A DNA stretch of 61,938 bases from an uncultured Bacteroidales bacterium (GCA_902760345.1 CACWFY010000013.1:1-61938); one strand, 5' to 3'; shown: positions 41,000 through 51,492, numbered from the stretch's first letter. Numbers and translations: made by a program. Notes: generated from the letters alone by a model not told the origin.

Positions 41000-43261
41000 T
41001 TATGGTATCAAGTACTTGCGTCCCTGCCACAGGTAGAGGCCTTTGGCAGTAGGACGTTGCTGCAGTCGGCGACCATCCAGCGTCACCCATGAACCGTTGT
41101 CGCTGCTGTTGCTATGCAGTTCTGCAATAGCCGTAATGCCATCAGCATCGACGACCAACGTCTCTTCGTCGCTGTCAGCCACCAGATAGGCCTGGAAAGG
41201 TTTAATGCTTTCTCCATCGTGCATCCGTACGAAGCTGACGTTATCAGACTGCTGGTCGTATTCGAAACGATAGATATTTGTTTCCACTCCAGCATAGAAG
41301 GTATCGTAGCACCCTTGAAATCCATTGTCTAAGGTTCTGCGACGTGTACCTGCCGACTGTGGCATAGCCATTGTAGCGACCTGACTGTAGAGTACCGTGT
41401 TTTCGAAATTCGACTTGAAGAAGTACGGCTGGTGAGCAATAAGGTCACCCGTTACTTCCTTCAGTTTTACGCTGCTACCGTCAATCGCATCAAACTCATA
41501 GAAGCGACCATATTCTGACAATGCATCAGCTTTGATGTCGAAGGGCAGATAGACAGTAGACATCTCGTTCAGAGCAAACAGACGATCCAACTCTACCCAT
41601 TGGGCCACAAATGAACCATTCAGTCCAAACGACTCGTCATCATCCATATTGGCATCCAGCACCACATTTTCGCAGACAGAACCAATGACGACGTTAGGCT
41701 CGTCGGTAGTATTACCTGCTGGCAGGTAGATAATGGTATTCTCCGACACACCTGCAAACGGTCCGTCCGCACGGCTGACATAAAGTCCCGTAATGCTGGT
41801 ATTGCGTAGGTCTATGTATTTCAGGAAGGAGAACTCTTCGAAGGCAGCATCAGGCAGACTGTTCACCTGAGCATTATTGACCTGTACAGAACCTAATGAA
41901 ACATCAAATATGATGTTTTCATCCGTCAGCCCCACTTCATCACCCGCAATAACGGAACTGCTGTTGGAAGACTGTACATTCGAGGCGCTGACACCCACGC
42001 TCGACAATCCCACCGTTACCGAGGTCTTCTTACCTGCGCGATGGTTACTGTTCGCGCTATTTTCCACAGGACTCGCATTGTATATCAGCACATACGTCGC
42101 CTCAGTACAAGCATAAGGGATGCGGAACTCCGTGAAGTCTATCGCACCAGTAATAGATGTTGCTGGTTGGTTGCCTACCTGCACGTTCAGCACACCACGC
42201 TCACCTGTACGTGCCGTGATGATGATAGTACCTGTACCAGCAGCCACCATAAACGTCAGACCTGAGAAGTTCTGTGCAAAGTCACTACTACCGGGCTGAT
42301 AGCTGGTCAGCGTTTCGTTAATATCATCCTCAACCATCGTGCTCTGAAGAACAATACTATTCGCGCCACCACTGGTATCATACTGGTACTCGTCATTCTC
42401 CAACGTATAGAGCACGTTTTCAACAACGGTATTTCTCAAGTCATCACCCGTCTGATTGTCCACAGGAACCACTACTTCTTTGTCTTCCTCAGTGGAAAGC
42501 GGTCCTATAGGTGTTCCGATGGTAATCAACTCCGTTTCAAAGCTACCCGCCAGCAATATCAGGTTCTGTTGGAAGTCAACCGTAGTAATACCATCAAATA
42601 CTGGGGTCTTAACGGTGGTCCTTGCCATTAGTGTACCTGGTGAATTACCCTGTGTGGTAAACACCAGAATAATTTGCTGACCTTGGATGGCCGCCACATT
42701 CTCCACCTCAATTTTGTTGGCATCTTCCAAATAGATGGTGAGCTCTTTCAATGTGGTGATGATAGGCACATTCAGACTGGCTCCCGTCAGTTTCAACTGA
42801 CCTTTTCCATCAAACTGCACCGAGCCACCGTCCTTCAATACATCTTTGCGATTACCCTCATAGACCACCGTACTGCCGATTCTCAGCACTACATCTTGAA
42901 ACGCAGCAGTTACTTGTACGTCGTAGTCATCACCAGGCATCTCAAACTGATACTGCGTCTCGAGATTGGGGGCACCATCGGGTGTTAGTGCCGTCAGGGC
43001 GATAGGCTCAGCAATACTGGGCGTTCGCCGTGGTGCATGTGCACTGCCACCCTCAATCGTCTTGACTACTGAGATATGGGCAGCAGTTATAAAATATCCG
43101 TCGGCAGGGGTTGCCGTCAGCGTACAAAGGCCCTTTTCGACCTTGTACGTCAACTCACCCTGTCCACTCTTGACGATACTCACCTGTCCGCCTGCCCACA
43201 TCGCTACAGATGTCAGCAGCCAGACGGCCAGTATCATCAGATATCTAATAGAATTCTTCAT
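41000..43261 (-). CDS. Large secreted protein with C-terminal sorting-like tail (1)
   Basis: A 753-residue exported protein of unknown function. The signal peptide is MKNSIRYLMILAVWLLTSVA with cleavage near WAGG. The first domain (GGQVSIVKSGQGELTYKVEK and the later FEMPGDDYDVQVTAAF) recurs in the next gene. The middle is strand-rich and Asn/Ser/Thr-rich. The end (GSWVTLDGRRLQQRPTAKGL then YLWQGRKYLIP) matches the short C-terminal tail seen in neighbouring secreted proteins, probably a type IX-like export signal. ATG at 43261 begins the signal peptide directly; a second ATG two codons upstream is possible. Tandem with two relatives, so probably a surface-protein cluster. Confidence 0.85.
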   Translation of the reverse strand: MKNSIRYLMILAVWLLTSVAMWAGGQVSIVKSGQGELTYKVEKGLCTLTATPADGYFITAAHISVVKTIEGGSAHAPRRTPSIAEPIALTALTPDGAPNLETQYQFEMPGDDYDVQVTAAFQDVVLRIGSTVVYEGNRKDVLKDGGSVQFDGKGQLKLTGASLNVPIITTLKELTIYLEDANKIEVENVAAIQGQQIILVFTTQGNSPGTLMARTTVKTPVFDGITTVDFQQNLILLAGSFETELITIGTPIGPLSTEEDKEVVVPVDNQTGDDLRNTVVENVLYTLENDEYQYDTSGGANSIVLQSTMVEDDINETLTSYQPGSSDFAQNFSGLTFMVAAGTGTIIITARTGERGVLNVQVGNQPATSITGAIDFTEFRIPYACTEATYVLIYNASPVENSANSNHRAGKKTSVTVGLSSVGVSASNVQSSNSSSVIAGDEVGLTDENIIFDVSLGSVQVNNAQVNSLPDAAFEEFSFLKYIDLRNTSITGLYVSRADGPFAGVSENTIIYLPAGNTTDEPNVVIGSVCENVVLDANMDDDESFGLNGSFVAQWVELDRLFALNEMSTVYLPFDIKADALSEYGRFYEFDAIDGSSVKLKEVTGDLIAHQPYFFKSNFENTVLYSQVATMAMPQSAGTRRRTLDNGFQGCYDTFYAGVETNIYRFEYDQQSDNVSFVRMHDGESIKPFQAYLVADSDEETLVVDADGITAIAELHSNSSDNGSWVTLDGRRLQQRPTAKGLYLWQGRKYLIP

Positions 43262-43278
43262 AGTCACACTCTTTGGTG

Positions 43279-45198
43279 TTACTTTACTACAACCTTCTTG
43301 CCATTGATAACGTAGAGACCCTTTGTGGGTTGAGCCACCTTGCGGCCCTGCAGGTCGTAAACCTCACTATTCGTAATACCCTTTTCGCTCTTCACCAGTG
43401 TCAGCGCAGTTGTCTCGTTGTCGAAGGCGATAGCCAGACGACTGCTGGGAGCCTCTCCCTTAGCAATAGACAGATAACCACGGTAGGCAGGAATCTGGCC
43501 ACTGGTAGTTCTCACGAACTCGTTGTTATAGAGCACATAGATATCATTCTCGGCAATCAGCGACAATACGCTGAGATCAGACTCCCTGAATCGCAACAGA
43601 GACTCAAAGAAATCCGATTCTCCTCTCCACGGAGTGGCGACATATTGGTCACGAACCTCTACCTCCTGAATCAGAATGGCAGTAGCCTGCGGAAGTCTGT
43701 CGATCTCCTCAGCTATGACACTACGTCCATTGACGCTCGACACCTTATATGCCTTCAGACCATCAGGAATAGTCATGGTAGTAGGAGCCACATAGGTAAT
43801 CCACGTGTGACCGTTCATGCTGATTTCCGTACCTAGAATCATGAAGGTCTGCGAGGGTTGGATGTCTGGTTCAGAGAAGTTGACATTCTTGGTGCTCAGT
43901 TTCACGGTAGCAGTACCTGGGTTGATATTATTTTCATAGATGACAGTATACTCGTCGTCGCTCACCTCATTGCCATTGAACTTAACGACAACAGTAGGTT
44001 CAATAGCCTCACCAGTATAGTCCTGATCGACAATAGCCTCGATAGTCACCAGTGCGAGGCTTGCCTGAGCGATAGTGAACTCGTTATAAACGTCACGACC
44101 AAGATAGTTGAGCGACTCACCGATAGTTGCCTTGATAGCATAGCTGCCTGCATTAGTGGGAACCGTCTCGAGTTCCTGTTCTTCGCCGTCAACGAATGTA
44201 AAATAGGTATAAGAAACTGAAGCTTCTTCGGGAGCGCCTTCAACAGCAGGAGCATTAGGTTCGTCGCCATACGTCCAGCCATCGATTGTCACGCTCACTT
44301 CTTCACCCAGTTCAGCCTTGCTAATGGTAAACTCAGCAGTAGCAGAGCCAGCAACATAGTTCTCTGTCTCAGCCACATCAACCTTGATGACATATTTACC
44401 TGCATCCGTGGGAGGATTCTCAGAGAAAACATCCTCATCGATACCTCTATAGGTGATAGTCTCTTCACCACCGCCCTCGTTACCGCTGACGTGAGGCATA
44501 TTCAGCTCTTCATCATATTCTCCATAGGTCCAACCCTCAATCGACACCGACAGCAAGCTCAACTCTGCTCTGTTAATGGTATAGGTCTGCGTCAGCGTAC
44601 CTGTATAGGTCTTCTTACCCGTCACGGTAACAGTAGCCGTACCAGCATTGATACTGTCAGCATAAGAAACGGCATAGTCACCGTCTGACAGCTTTGTATC
44701 ATCCAGCATCACGGTAACGGCAGGTTTCTTGGCTGTGCCGTCAAAGAAATAGCCTTCTTCGGGGAGTGTCAGCGTCAGTGTTCCTGTAGAAATGCTGGTA
44801 CGTGTCTGGAAGTCAATGGTTACCTCAACGTCACAGTCATCTCCTGGCATATCGAACCGATAGCTGGTCAATTCGCTGGGGTCAGCATTAGCATCGTCAG
44901 CCTTTACTGTTATCAGATTGCTTATTTCTGGCGCACGACGACGAGCCTGTGCAAAACCGGCGTCGATGATACGCTCGGCAGTAATATTCGCTACAGTCAC
45001 ATAGTTGCCAGCGTCTGGCACAATGAGCAACAGGCATTTCTGCTCGTATTCATCTACGTTAACATTTACCCTTCCGGCATTCTCATTCACCGTGCCATTC
45101 AGCTTTTTTACAATTGTCACCGTGCCACCTGCCCATACACTTGTTGACATCAGCAGAGAGGCAACCATCATCACGAGAAATCTTTTACTTGCTTTCAT
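43279..45198 (-). CDS. Large secreted MBG-domain protein with C-terminal tail (2)
   Basis: A 639-residue exported protein. After the signal peptide (cleavage near WAGG) comes the same N-terminal domain as in the preceding entry, including YRFDMPGDDCDVEVTIDFQ. The centre has at least three MBG-type beta domains, recognised by SIEGWTYGEYDEELNMP, VTIDGWTYGDEPNAP and the ITYRG strands, each about 80 residues. The end reads SEVYDLQGRKVAQPTKGLYV then INGKKVVVK, the shared tail. MBG domains are common in bacterial surface proteins. It ends 18 bases before the next gene, so co-transcription is likely. Confidence 0.87.
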   Translation of the reverse strand: MKASKRFLVMMVASLLMSTSVWAGGTVTIVKKLNGTVNENAGRVNVNVDEYEQKCLLLIVPDAGNYVTVANITAERIIDAGFAQARRRAPEISNLITVKADDANADPSELTSYRFDMPGDDCDVEVTIDFQTRTSISTGTLTLTLPEEGYFFDGTAKKPAVTVMLDDTKLSDGDYAVSYADSINAGTATVTVTGKKTYTGTLTQTYTINRAELSLLSVSIEGWTYGEYDEELNMPHVSGNEGGGEETITYRGIDEDVFSENPPTDAGKYVIKVDVAETENYVAGSATAEFTISKAELGEEVSVTIDGWTYGDEPNAPAVEGAPEEASVSYTYFTFVDGEEQELETVPTNAGSYAIKATIGESLNYLGRDVYNEFTIAQASLALVTIEAIVDQDYTGEAIEPTVVVKFNGNEVSDDEYTVIYENNINPGTATVKLSTKNVNFSEPDIQPSQTFMILGTEISMNGHTWITYVAPTTMTIPDGLKAYKVSSVNGRSVIAEEIDRLPQATAILIQEVEVRDQYVATPWRGESDFFESLLRFRESDLSVLSLIAENDIYVLYNNEFVRTTSGQIPAYRGYLSIAKGEAPSSRLAIAFDNETTALTLVKSEKGITNSEVYDLQGRKVAQPTKGLYVINGKKVVVK

Positions 45199-45236
45199 AT
45201 TGTTATTGTTTTATATTGTTGACTAATTGATTATGT

Positions 45237-48200
45237 TTACTTCACGACTTTCTTCTGACCCTTCTGGATATACACGCCGGCTTTCGTGGGCTCTGCCTGA
45301 AGCTTGCGTCCGTCGAGGGTATACCACGACGTGCCAGAATTCTCCATTCTCCATTCTCTATTCTCAATTACAGACGTGGTCTCGCCATCCTCGAAGATTG
45401 AGAGGCGGCTGGAAACGGGTGCCGACTGGGTTATCACCAGATAGGCGCGATGGGCAGGAATGCTGCCTTTGTAAGCACGGGTGAAGCCGTCATTATACAG
45501 CACGAAGATGTCGCTTGACCCTGTGCTGATAGTCTTGCTTGCAGCCGTACCCAGCAACCAGTTGACTGGCATCTCTTGCTGTGGGCCGTCGTTCATATAG
45601 GCCTTCGCCATAATAGGCTCTGTCACATTCTCTGCAATACGTTTCAGCAGTATACCCTCGCCCTGCGGAACATAGCTGATCTCTGAGACGCTCACACCGT
45701 CTTCTGTTATTCCACTCACGACATATGCCTGCAGGCCTTCTGGAGTCTCCAGGTCTGCCTCAGCACAGTACGATGCCCACTCTCGACTATTCTGAGCATA
45801 CGAGATGTTCAGCTCCGTCTTGGGCAGGACGGTATATTCAGCTTCAACAGGCTCTGACCTGTATACATTTCCTGAGTCACCTCTTACCTCTATAAAGGCA
45901 TTCAGTGTCGACGATTCAGAAACGGTAACCTTGGTGGTTGAAGAATATTCTTTAGCGTTATCCTCGTCGTCATCAAAGTAGTAATATACCGTTGCCGGAT
46001 AGTAGTCATTAGCTTCTGGCAGATTGCCGATTTCCACCATGATATCATCATTAGACACTATTCCACTATCGGGCGTAAAGGTCAGCTTGTCATAGACGTA
46101 GTATGTTGGATGGTTATTACCATACGACCACATCTCTCCGTCCTTTGTACTGCAGAGGGTATAGAAGGATATTTCCGTTATACCCTTCGGCAATGTGATG
46201 GGTTCGGTATACTTCACCTTTTCACCATTCCAACCTATCTTATAATACATCTCTCCGTTAGAAACGGTAGGTATCATGGTCACCTTCTGACCAACAAAGT
46301 AGGCACCACTTTCAATAGAGGCCTGTGGGTCAGACGGTCTGAGGGTAATGGTAAACCACGTAGAGTCGGCAGCGTAGACATCTGTCTCCTGACTTACGGC
46401 CTTGATTGTGACGACTCCTGCACCGCCGACGAAGGTTATCTTACCTGTAGCATCAATGGTGGCAATGGCATTGTCGCTACTGCTGTACGTGATGCCGAAG
46501 TCAGCCAGTTCGCTAGTGTAATTACCATCTATCTTCGCTTTCAGCGTTGGAGAAGTAAAGCTCTCCAATTCGTAATAATCTAACGTTCCATAGCTGTTGC
46601 CCGTACCTATATAACTATACTCCGATGTCCAGAAGTGTAGTTCAGGACTCTGAAGGACCGTTTCTGCCTTCGTCAGAGCGACAGTCACAGGAGCATCGGG
46701 CATTGTAAAGCTATATTGAGTAATATTATCTCCTAATTCTTCAGAACTCGTTTCTATCGTTTCTTCAGTAGTGGTGTTTGTTGCAGTCAGAGAAGGAGCC
46801 GGATAGTCCTCACTAGGCAATACGTTCAGCATTACTGTCTGACCAGGTGCCACCAACAGGCCTAAAGCATCAGCCTCCATAAAGGTAGAATAATATGTAC
46901 CTTCTTCTGCCATTACAGAAGCTTCCTCAGTTTCTTCTGGCAACATCACGGGTCGGGTATACATCACTGCACCATCATCCTCAAAGAGATCAGGCATCTC
47001 CTCATATTGCTGGGTTTGCTCATTCCATGTCTTTCCACCATTACCACGCTGTTGGTATTCCGACTTGATGATTTTGTTAGTTTCATCTGTACCATTGAGT
47101 ATCTCAACAATAACGTCATAATAGTAATAATTCTCTGTGAGAGTCGTTCCATTGGCCTTGCCCACAATAGCACCAGCTCTCAAATCTGCATTTTCATCTG
47201 CATAATAGTCGGTAATCTTTGTGCCATTTCTAACGACACATGAACTGATAGTACCTCCATAAGCTGTCGCAACAACACCGCCAGCAATGCCTTCCGGTCC
47301 TGAACCAGAAAAATAGGAAGTCTCAGCCTTCACCTTCACATTGTCGACAACACAGCCAGTGACTATAGCACCACTCATCTGAGCAGCAATGGCTGCAACA
47401 TAGGGATTATAGGTGTCTGATTCACAAGCTATGGTGCTATTTACAACCGTACAATTGCTGACGACAGCACCCTCGTACAGATAGGCAACGATACCACCTA
47501 TCCTTGTTTCTTCTGTCTCACCATTCAGTTGAAGTCCGCTCAGCGTCAGGTCTTTGATGGTTCCCACATCGTCGCCATCTTTTTCAACATATCCAAACAG
47601 ACCCATACCTGTCATGGTCAGATTGCTGATGGTCTTATGATTACCATCAAACACACCCATGAAAGTAGCATCAGAATTGTCTGCAATCGTTGTAAAGTCC
47701 TCCAAGTTTTTACAATCGATATCGTTGTAGAGCTGAACATGAACATTTCTTGAGAAATAACTCCCATTATAGTAATTGGCGAATTTCTTCAGGTCCTCAG
47801 GCGTCTTAATCAGGAAGGGTTCTTCTTCGCTTCCCGTTCCGCCAAAGACACTTGAAGCAACAATAGTGGAATGTGTTTCATCTCCCTTATCGCCAATCCA
47901 AAAGAAACCACCTTCCTCATTATTTGTATAGAAGCCATCAATAGTTTCAACATCCACCGAGGAAACCATTTCCAACGAACAGTGGTTGGCATCACCTTTG
48001 ACAAAATGCAGATAAGGCGGTTCCACTCCATAAAGTTTTTGGATGGCAGCACAACCATATGAGCCTTGAACACTATTGTTACCAATCAGTGCTATCGTGA
48101 GGTCCTCATCTTCCGTATATTCTATATCTGCACACTCTTCATCTGGTTCTATTGTCGCATTGCTCAGCGTCAGCGTATGTGTCGTGGCATTGTAACTTAC

Positions 48201-49703
48201 CTTATTGTCACCAAACACATTACTCTTATTGAATTCTGTCACAGTGACACCTCCCACGCTAATACCACAACTACTATCAATCGTAGTATTATCACCATTG
48301 TTCTTTAGGGAGACGTAGTTATATTCTGGAGTAACTCCACTGCCGAACACGCGGTCTTCTAAATTCCAAATTATCAGTTGACCGTTCGACTCTTCGTCAG
48401 TAGTTAGGGTTATAGTTGCCTCATTTACTTCTGAAGACAAATTAAAAGCAAAATCAGAATTGTCACCACAGGTGATTATGTTTTCTCCAGCGAGGAACAC
48501 CGTCAAATTTTCCAAACTGCTCACGATGTTTCCTTCAATCATTGCATTGTTCAACGACAGCGTATTGTTATCTGCGTCAAACACAACAGTTGGCAACTCT
48601 GTCTCTTCGTCCACTGTGTTCAGCACATTTCCTGCATTACCTTCATTAACTGTAACGCCAGCTACCGTCAGTCCTAAACTGGGAAGAGTCTTGATGTATC
48701 TTACATTGTTTTCATCCTTCACGTAGCCCAACCCGTTCTCGTAATTAACGTGATTGGTATAATACATTCCCAAGACATCCTTTTCTTCAAGATAATCTTC
48801 CATGTCAGGCATCGTCAACATGCCAGGATTCTCAGGGTCTGTAGTAATCGTTATACTACCGTCCTCAGCACCGTTATAGATAAAGCGAGCACCTTCTTCG
48901 CCTCTAAATTGTCTCAGCAAATTATTACCTAATATGTTGATAGTGATATCCTTGGCCTTAGGACCGTCACAATAGAGGAAATAAACGGTGCCATATGGTG
49001 TGGCCGTCTCTATGTTCATATTGTTCAGCGTCAGCGTCGTCGTGGCATAATCATAAGACAACGTGATGATCTCGTTATTCCAAGTACTTGTGGTCTCATC
49101 ATAGTATCCTGCCAGTCTGTCGCAGTTTGCAGAGGTAACACATTGGGGACCTAAACTGCTTGCATCATTGGTGAAAGCATAAATCTTAATGTCATACCAC
49201 TCACCAATACATCTTTTCAGATCTGCATCAAACGACAGCTTATAGCCATCTGGCAGGTCATCATCGCCCACTTCAATATAGGTCTGGTTGCCTAAACTAT
49301 AGGCAAACATTTCATCGGTGGTAGCATCCGTCAACAGCTTGGCATCGCCGTCAGCAGTAAATTTCAAGCTGTAGCTTCCCGCTATCGAGAAGGCATGTTC
49401 TCCATTGTGGATCGTGTTGGTGCCTACCAGATGTACGGTCAAGTCGTCAGCAAGGCTGCTCACGATGTTTCCGTTAATTGTCGCGCCGTTCAGCGTCAGC
49501 GTCTTCGACCCAGCGGCGAACGTAACGGTACCCGTAATGTTGTCACCCGTAATGCCCGATGCAGCATTGTTGCTGGTGACCTGAACACCCGCTACCGTCA
49601 GCCCGTAGTCCTCTGCCAGCATTGCCACTGGCGTCAGCAACAGCATAAGCATGCATGCCAACCAACGCAAGTTACTCAAAAGTTTAATTAGTTTACTGTC
49701 CAT
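45237..49703 (-). CDS. Giant secreted adhesin-like repeat protein with C-terminal tail (3)
   Basis: A 1488-residue exported protein, the longest in the window. A signal peptide (ending AMLAED) precedes repeated units starting YGLTVAGVQVTSNNA, LGLTVAGVTVNEGNAG and CGISVGGVTVTEFNKS, each followed by a TLTLNGATI or TLSLNNAMI strand pattern. A GLUG-like and beta-helix region follows in the centre (GVFDGNHKTISNLTMTGMGL). Ig-like domains come next, then the shared tail WYTLDGRKLQAEPTKAGVYI ending KKVVK. It is Asn/Thr/Asp-rich and has few Cys. Likely surface-exposed and involved in adhesion or substrate contact. A promoter element lies at 49765-49758. Confidence 0.86.
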   Translation of the reverse strand: MDSKLIKLLSNLRWLACMLMLLLTPVAMLAEDYGLTVAGVQVTSNNAASGITGDNITGTVTFAAGSKTLTLNGATINGNIVSSLADDLTVHLVGTNTIHNGEHAFSIAGSYSLKFTADGDAKLLTDATTDEMFAYSLGNQTYIEVGDDDLPDGYKLSFDADLKRCIGEWYDIKIYAFTNDASSLGPQCVTSANCDRLAGYYDETTSTWNNEIITLSYDYATTTLTLNNMNIETATPYGTVYFLYCDGPKAKDITINILGNNLLRQFRGEEGARFIYNGAEDGSITITTDPENPGMLTMPDMEDYLEEKDVLGMYYTNHVNYENGLGYVKDENNVRYIKTLPSLGLTVAGVTVNEGNAGNVLNTVDEETELPTVVFDADNNTLSLNNAMIEGNIVSSLENLTVFLAGENIITCGDNSDFAFNLSSEVNEATITLTTDEESNGQLIIWNLEDRVFGSGVTPEYNYVSLKNNGDNTTIDSSCGISVGGVTVTEFNKSNVFGDNKVSYNATTHTLTLSNATIEPDEECADIEYTEDEDLTIALIGNNSVQGSYGCAAIQKLYGVEPPYLHFVKGDANHCSLEMVSSVDVETIDGFYTNNEEGGFFWIGDKGDETHSTIVASSVFGGTGSEEEPFLIKTPEDLKKFANYYNGSYFSRNVHVQLYNDIDCKNLEDFTTIADNSDATFMGVFDGNHKTISNLTMTGMGLFGYVEKDGDDVGTIKDLTLSGLQLNGETEETRIGGIVAYLYEGAVVSNCTVVNSTIACESDTYNPYVAAIAAQMSGAIVTGCVVDNVKVKAETSYFSGSGPEGIAGGVVATAYGGTISSCVVRNGTKITDYYADENADLRAGAIVGKANGTTLTENYYYYDVIVEILNGTDETNKIIKSEYQQRGNGGKTWNEQTQQYEEMPDLFEDDGAVMYTRPVMLPEETEEASVMAEEGTYYSTFMEADALGLLVAPGQTVMLNVLPSEDYPAPSLTATNTTTEETIETSSEELGDNITQYSFTMPDAPVTVALTKAETVLQSPELHFWTSEYSYIGTGNSYGTLDYYELESFTSPTLKAKIDGNYTSELADFGITYSSSDNAIATIDATGKITFVGGAGVVTIKAVSQETDVYAADSTWFTITLRPSDPQASIESGAYFVGQKVTMIPTVSNGEMYYKIGWNGEKVKYTEPITLPKGITEISFYTLCSTKDGEMWSYGNNHPTYYVYDKLTFTPDSGIVSNDDIMVEIGNLPEANDYYPATVYYYFDDDEDNAKEYSSTTKVTVSESSTLNAFIEVRGDSGNVYRSEPVEAEYTVLPKTELNISYAQNSREWASYCAEADLETPEGLQAYVVSGITEDGVSVSEISYVPQGEGILLKRIAENVTEPIMAKAYMNDGPQQEMPVNWLLGTAASKTISTGSSDIFVLYNDGFTRAYKGSIPAHRAYLVITQSAPVSSRLSIFEDGETTSVIENREWRMENSGTSWYTLDGRKLQAEPTKAGVYIQKGQKKVVK

Positions 49704-49757
49704 AAAAATTTTTAACGGTCTTGTAGTTTTCTATTTCTATCTTTCCTTTTTCGCTTG

Positions 49758-49765
49758 CAAAGATA
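49758..49765 (-). promoter_or_regulatory. Promoter of the secreted-protein cluster
   Basis: TATCTTTG on the minus strand, about 55 bases upstream of the start at 49703. Confidence 0.6.
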
Positions 49766-49824
49766 GAATAATTTTTCGACATAACCAAAGGTTATGCAGA
49801 AAAAGCGTGTATTTTTTACGACTA

Positions 49825-50454
49825 TTAAATGTTCTGCAAAGAATTGTTGATTTCCTTCTGCAGACTGTCTAAGAAGCAGCAGGCCTCCGCACCATCCATC
49901 TGTGCATGATGGAACTGAAGACTGATGGGTAGTGTGGTCTTAAACAATGACTTGCGAAATCTGCCCCATGCAAGAAACGGATTGTTCCATCGGCCGGAAT
50001 ACTGATTGACAATACAGTCCAACTCTGTCTGGGGCAATGCCGATGTTCCGACTATCATATAGTCTTCCAGCGACGTGCCCTTGCAAGTCTTCGAAGCAAG
50101 ACTGGTAATTTCAAGATAGTCCGCATTAAACTGGCTGATGCTCTCAGAATAAGGAATATCGCACAGAGTAATGCCACCCTTCACGTTCTGCACAATCACG
50201 TTGACAGCCAATCTATCGTAACGAAACAGCTTGTTGTCTTTCGGCAAAAGATAAAACTCGTCAATCTTGCTGGCCGCCTTGGCAATACACCAACACAACA
50301 GTACAGTAAACTTGATGCCCGTCTTCCTACTTGCCTTCCGCAGACGACTGACGTCAAACGTTTTCACCAACGTCACCATCGGCTGGGGCGACGACATCCA
50401 CATGCTGAAAGCTTCGGCACAGCTCGTTTCCTGAGGATTAATCTCTCTCTTCAT
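49825..50454 (-). CDS. Chloramphenicol-acetyltransferase-like protein
   Basis: A 209-residue acyltransferase of the CAT family. The catalytic motif is present as HHAQMDGAEA near residue 187, with the active-site His and the structural Asp-Gly. Other family features are FTVLLCWCIAKAASKI and NPFLAWGRF. It lacks the VCDG wording of true resistance enzymes, so a housekeeping acyltransferase of unknown substrate is more likely than drug resistance. The ATG at 50454 is below the promoter TATCTTTG at 50489-50482, excluding the longer frame from 50547. Confidence 0.85.
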   Translation of the reverse strand: MKREINPQETSCAEAFSMWMSSPQPMVTLVKTFDVSRLRKASRKTGIKFTVLLCWCIAKAASKIDEFYLLPKDNKLFRYDRLAVNVIVQNVKGGITLCDIPYSESISQFNADYLEITSLASKTCKGTSLEDYMIVGTSALPQTELDCIVNQYSGRWNNPFLAWGRFRKSLFKTTLPISLQFHHAQMDGAEACCFLDSLQKEINNSLQNI

Positions 50455-50481
50455 TTCCTTACCCTTCTTGTATTGTTGTTG

Positions 50482-50540
50482 CAAAGATACGCATTTTGTG
50501 GCATATTTGAATGATATTTGCCGACTTTTCGCTACCTTTG
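50482..50540. promoter_or_regulatory. Divergent promoter pair
   Basis: TATCTTTG on the minus strand at 50489-50482 serves the CAT-like gene. TACCTTTG on the plus strand at 50533-50540 serves the transporter gene. The two lie about 45 bases apart and fix the starts of both genes. Confidence 0.65.
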
Positions 50541-50561
50541 CACCCACATTTTAACAATCTG

Positions 50562-51482
50562 ATGGAACAAACACGAATATCCATATTCCAAAGACCTGCA
50601 TGGGTCGTTGTTTTTGCCCTGACTGCGGCCATAGCATGGGGATGGGCATTCCCGCTCATCAAGGTCGGCTTCAGCGCCTTTGGCATCACTGCCGACATGA
50701 CGGGCAGCAAGATGCTCTTTGCCGGCATCCGCTTTGCAGCGGCAGGTCTCATCGTACTGTCTGTTGCCCGCAGCAGCGGACGATCGTTTAAGACAAGCCG
50801 GCTCATCGATTGGCGTTTCATCCTGGCTTTTGCGCTGATGAACACCACACTCCATTATTTCTTCTTCTATGTCGGCATGTCACATAGCGAAGGCTCACGG
50901 GCAGCTATCCTCAACTCGCTAAGCACCTTCCTTGTGGTGCTGCTGGCCTGTGCCTGTTTCAAGAGCGATAAGCTCACCTCACGGAAACTTCTCGGCTGTG
51001 CTGTCGGCTTCAGCGGCATTCTCGCCCTGAACCTTGGTGGCGCCGACAGCGGACGGTTCACGTGGCTGGGCGACGGCATGATTATCCTCAACGCCATCTG
51101 TGGAGCCTGCGCTAATCTGATGACTCGCCCCCTGAGCCGGCGTGTGGATGTCTTCGTCGGCACAGGCTATAGCCTCACTATCGGTGGTGTACTGCTCATC
51201 ATCCCAGGACTACTGTTTGGTGGCACCCTACCCCATGTCAATGCACTCGGCATCATCTGTCTGTTGCTGCTCATCGCCATCTCAGCCATCGGCTTTACGC
51301 TCTACAACAAGCTGCTCAGCCTCAATCCTGTAGGAAAGGTGGCCATCTACAATTCGCTAATACCCATTGTGGGTGCCGTCACCTCATGCCTCTGCCTTGG
51401 CGAGACATTCCATTGGAAATATGCCCTCGCCGGTGGACTCGCCGCCCTGGGCATCTACATCATCAACAAAGGAAGAAACTGA
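50562..51482 (+). CDS. EamA-family (DMT) transporter
   Basis: A 306-residue inner-membrane protein with ten hydrophobic segments in two EamA repeats (VVVFALTAAIAWGWAFPLIK opens the first, LGDGMIILNAICGACANLM the second). The family motif in repeat one reads HYFFFYVGMSHSEGSRAAIL, and repeat two ends in LCLGETFHWKYALAGGLAAL. The substrate is unknown; relatives export metabolites or amino acids. The start at 50562 is 22 bases below the promoter element; an earlier frame start at 50511 would precede the promoter. Confidence 0.9.
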   Translation: MEQTRISIFQRPAWVVVFALTAAIAWGWAFPLIKVGFSAFGITADMTGSKMLFAGIRFAAAGLIVLSVARSSGRSFKTSRLIDWRFILAFALMNTTLHYFFFYVGMSHSEGSRAAILNSLSTFLVVLLACACFKSDKLTSRKLLGCAVGFSGILALNLGGADSGRFTWLGDGMIILNAICGACANLMTRPLSRRVDVFVGTGYSLTIGGVLLIIPGLLFGGTLPHVNALGIICLLLLIAISAIGFTLYNKLLSLNPVGKVAIYNSLIPIVGAVTSCLCLGETFHWKYALAGGLAALGIYIINKGRN

Positions 51483-51492
51483 CGGGATCAAC

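Noticed and set aside
49825-50454. Chloramphenicol resistance gene
   Set aside because: The catalytic His motif is present, but the protein differs from known resistance enzymes in the surrounding residues and has no mobile context, so a resistance call is not justified.
50511-50561. Longer start for the EamA transporter
   Set aside because: It would begin upstream of the promoter element at 50533-50540.
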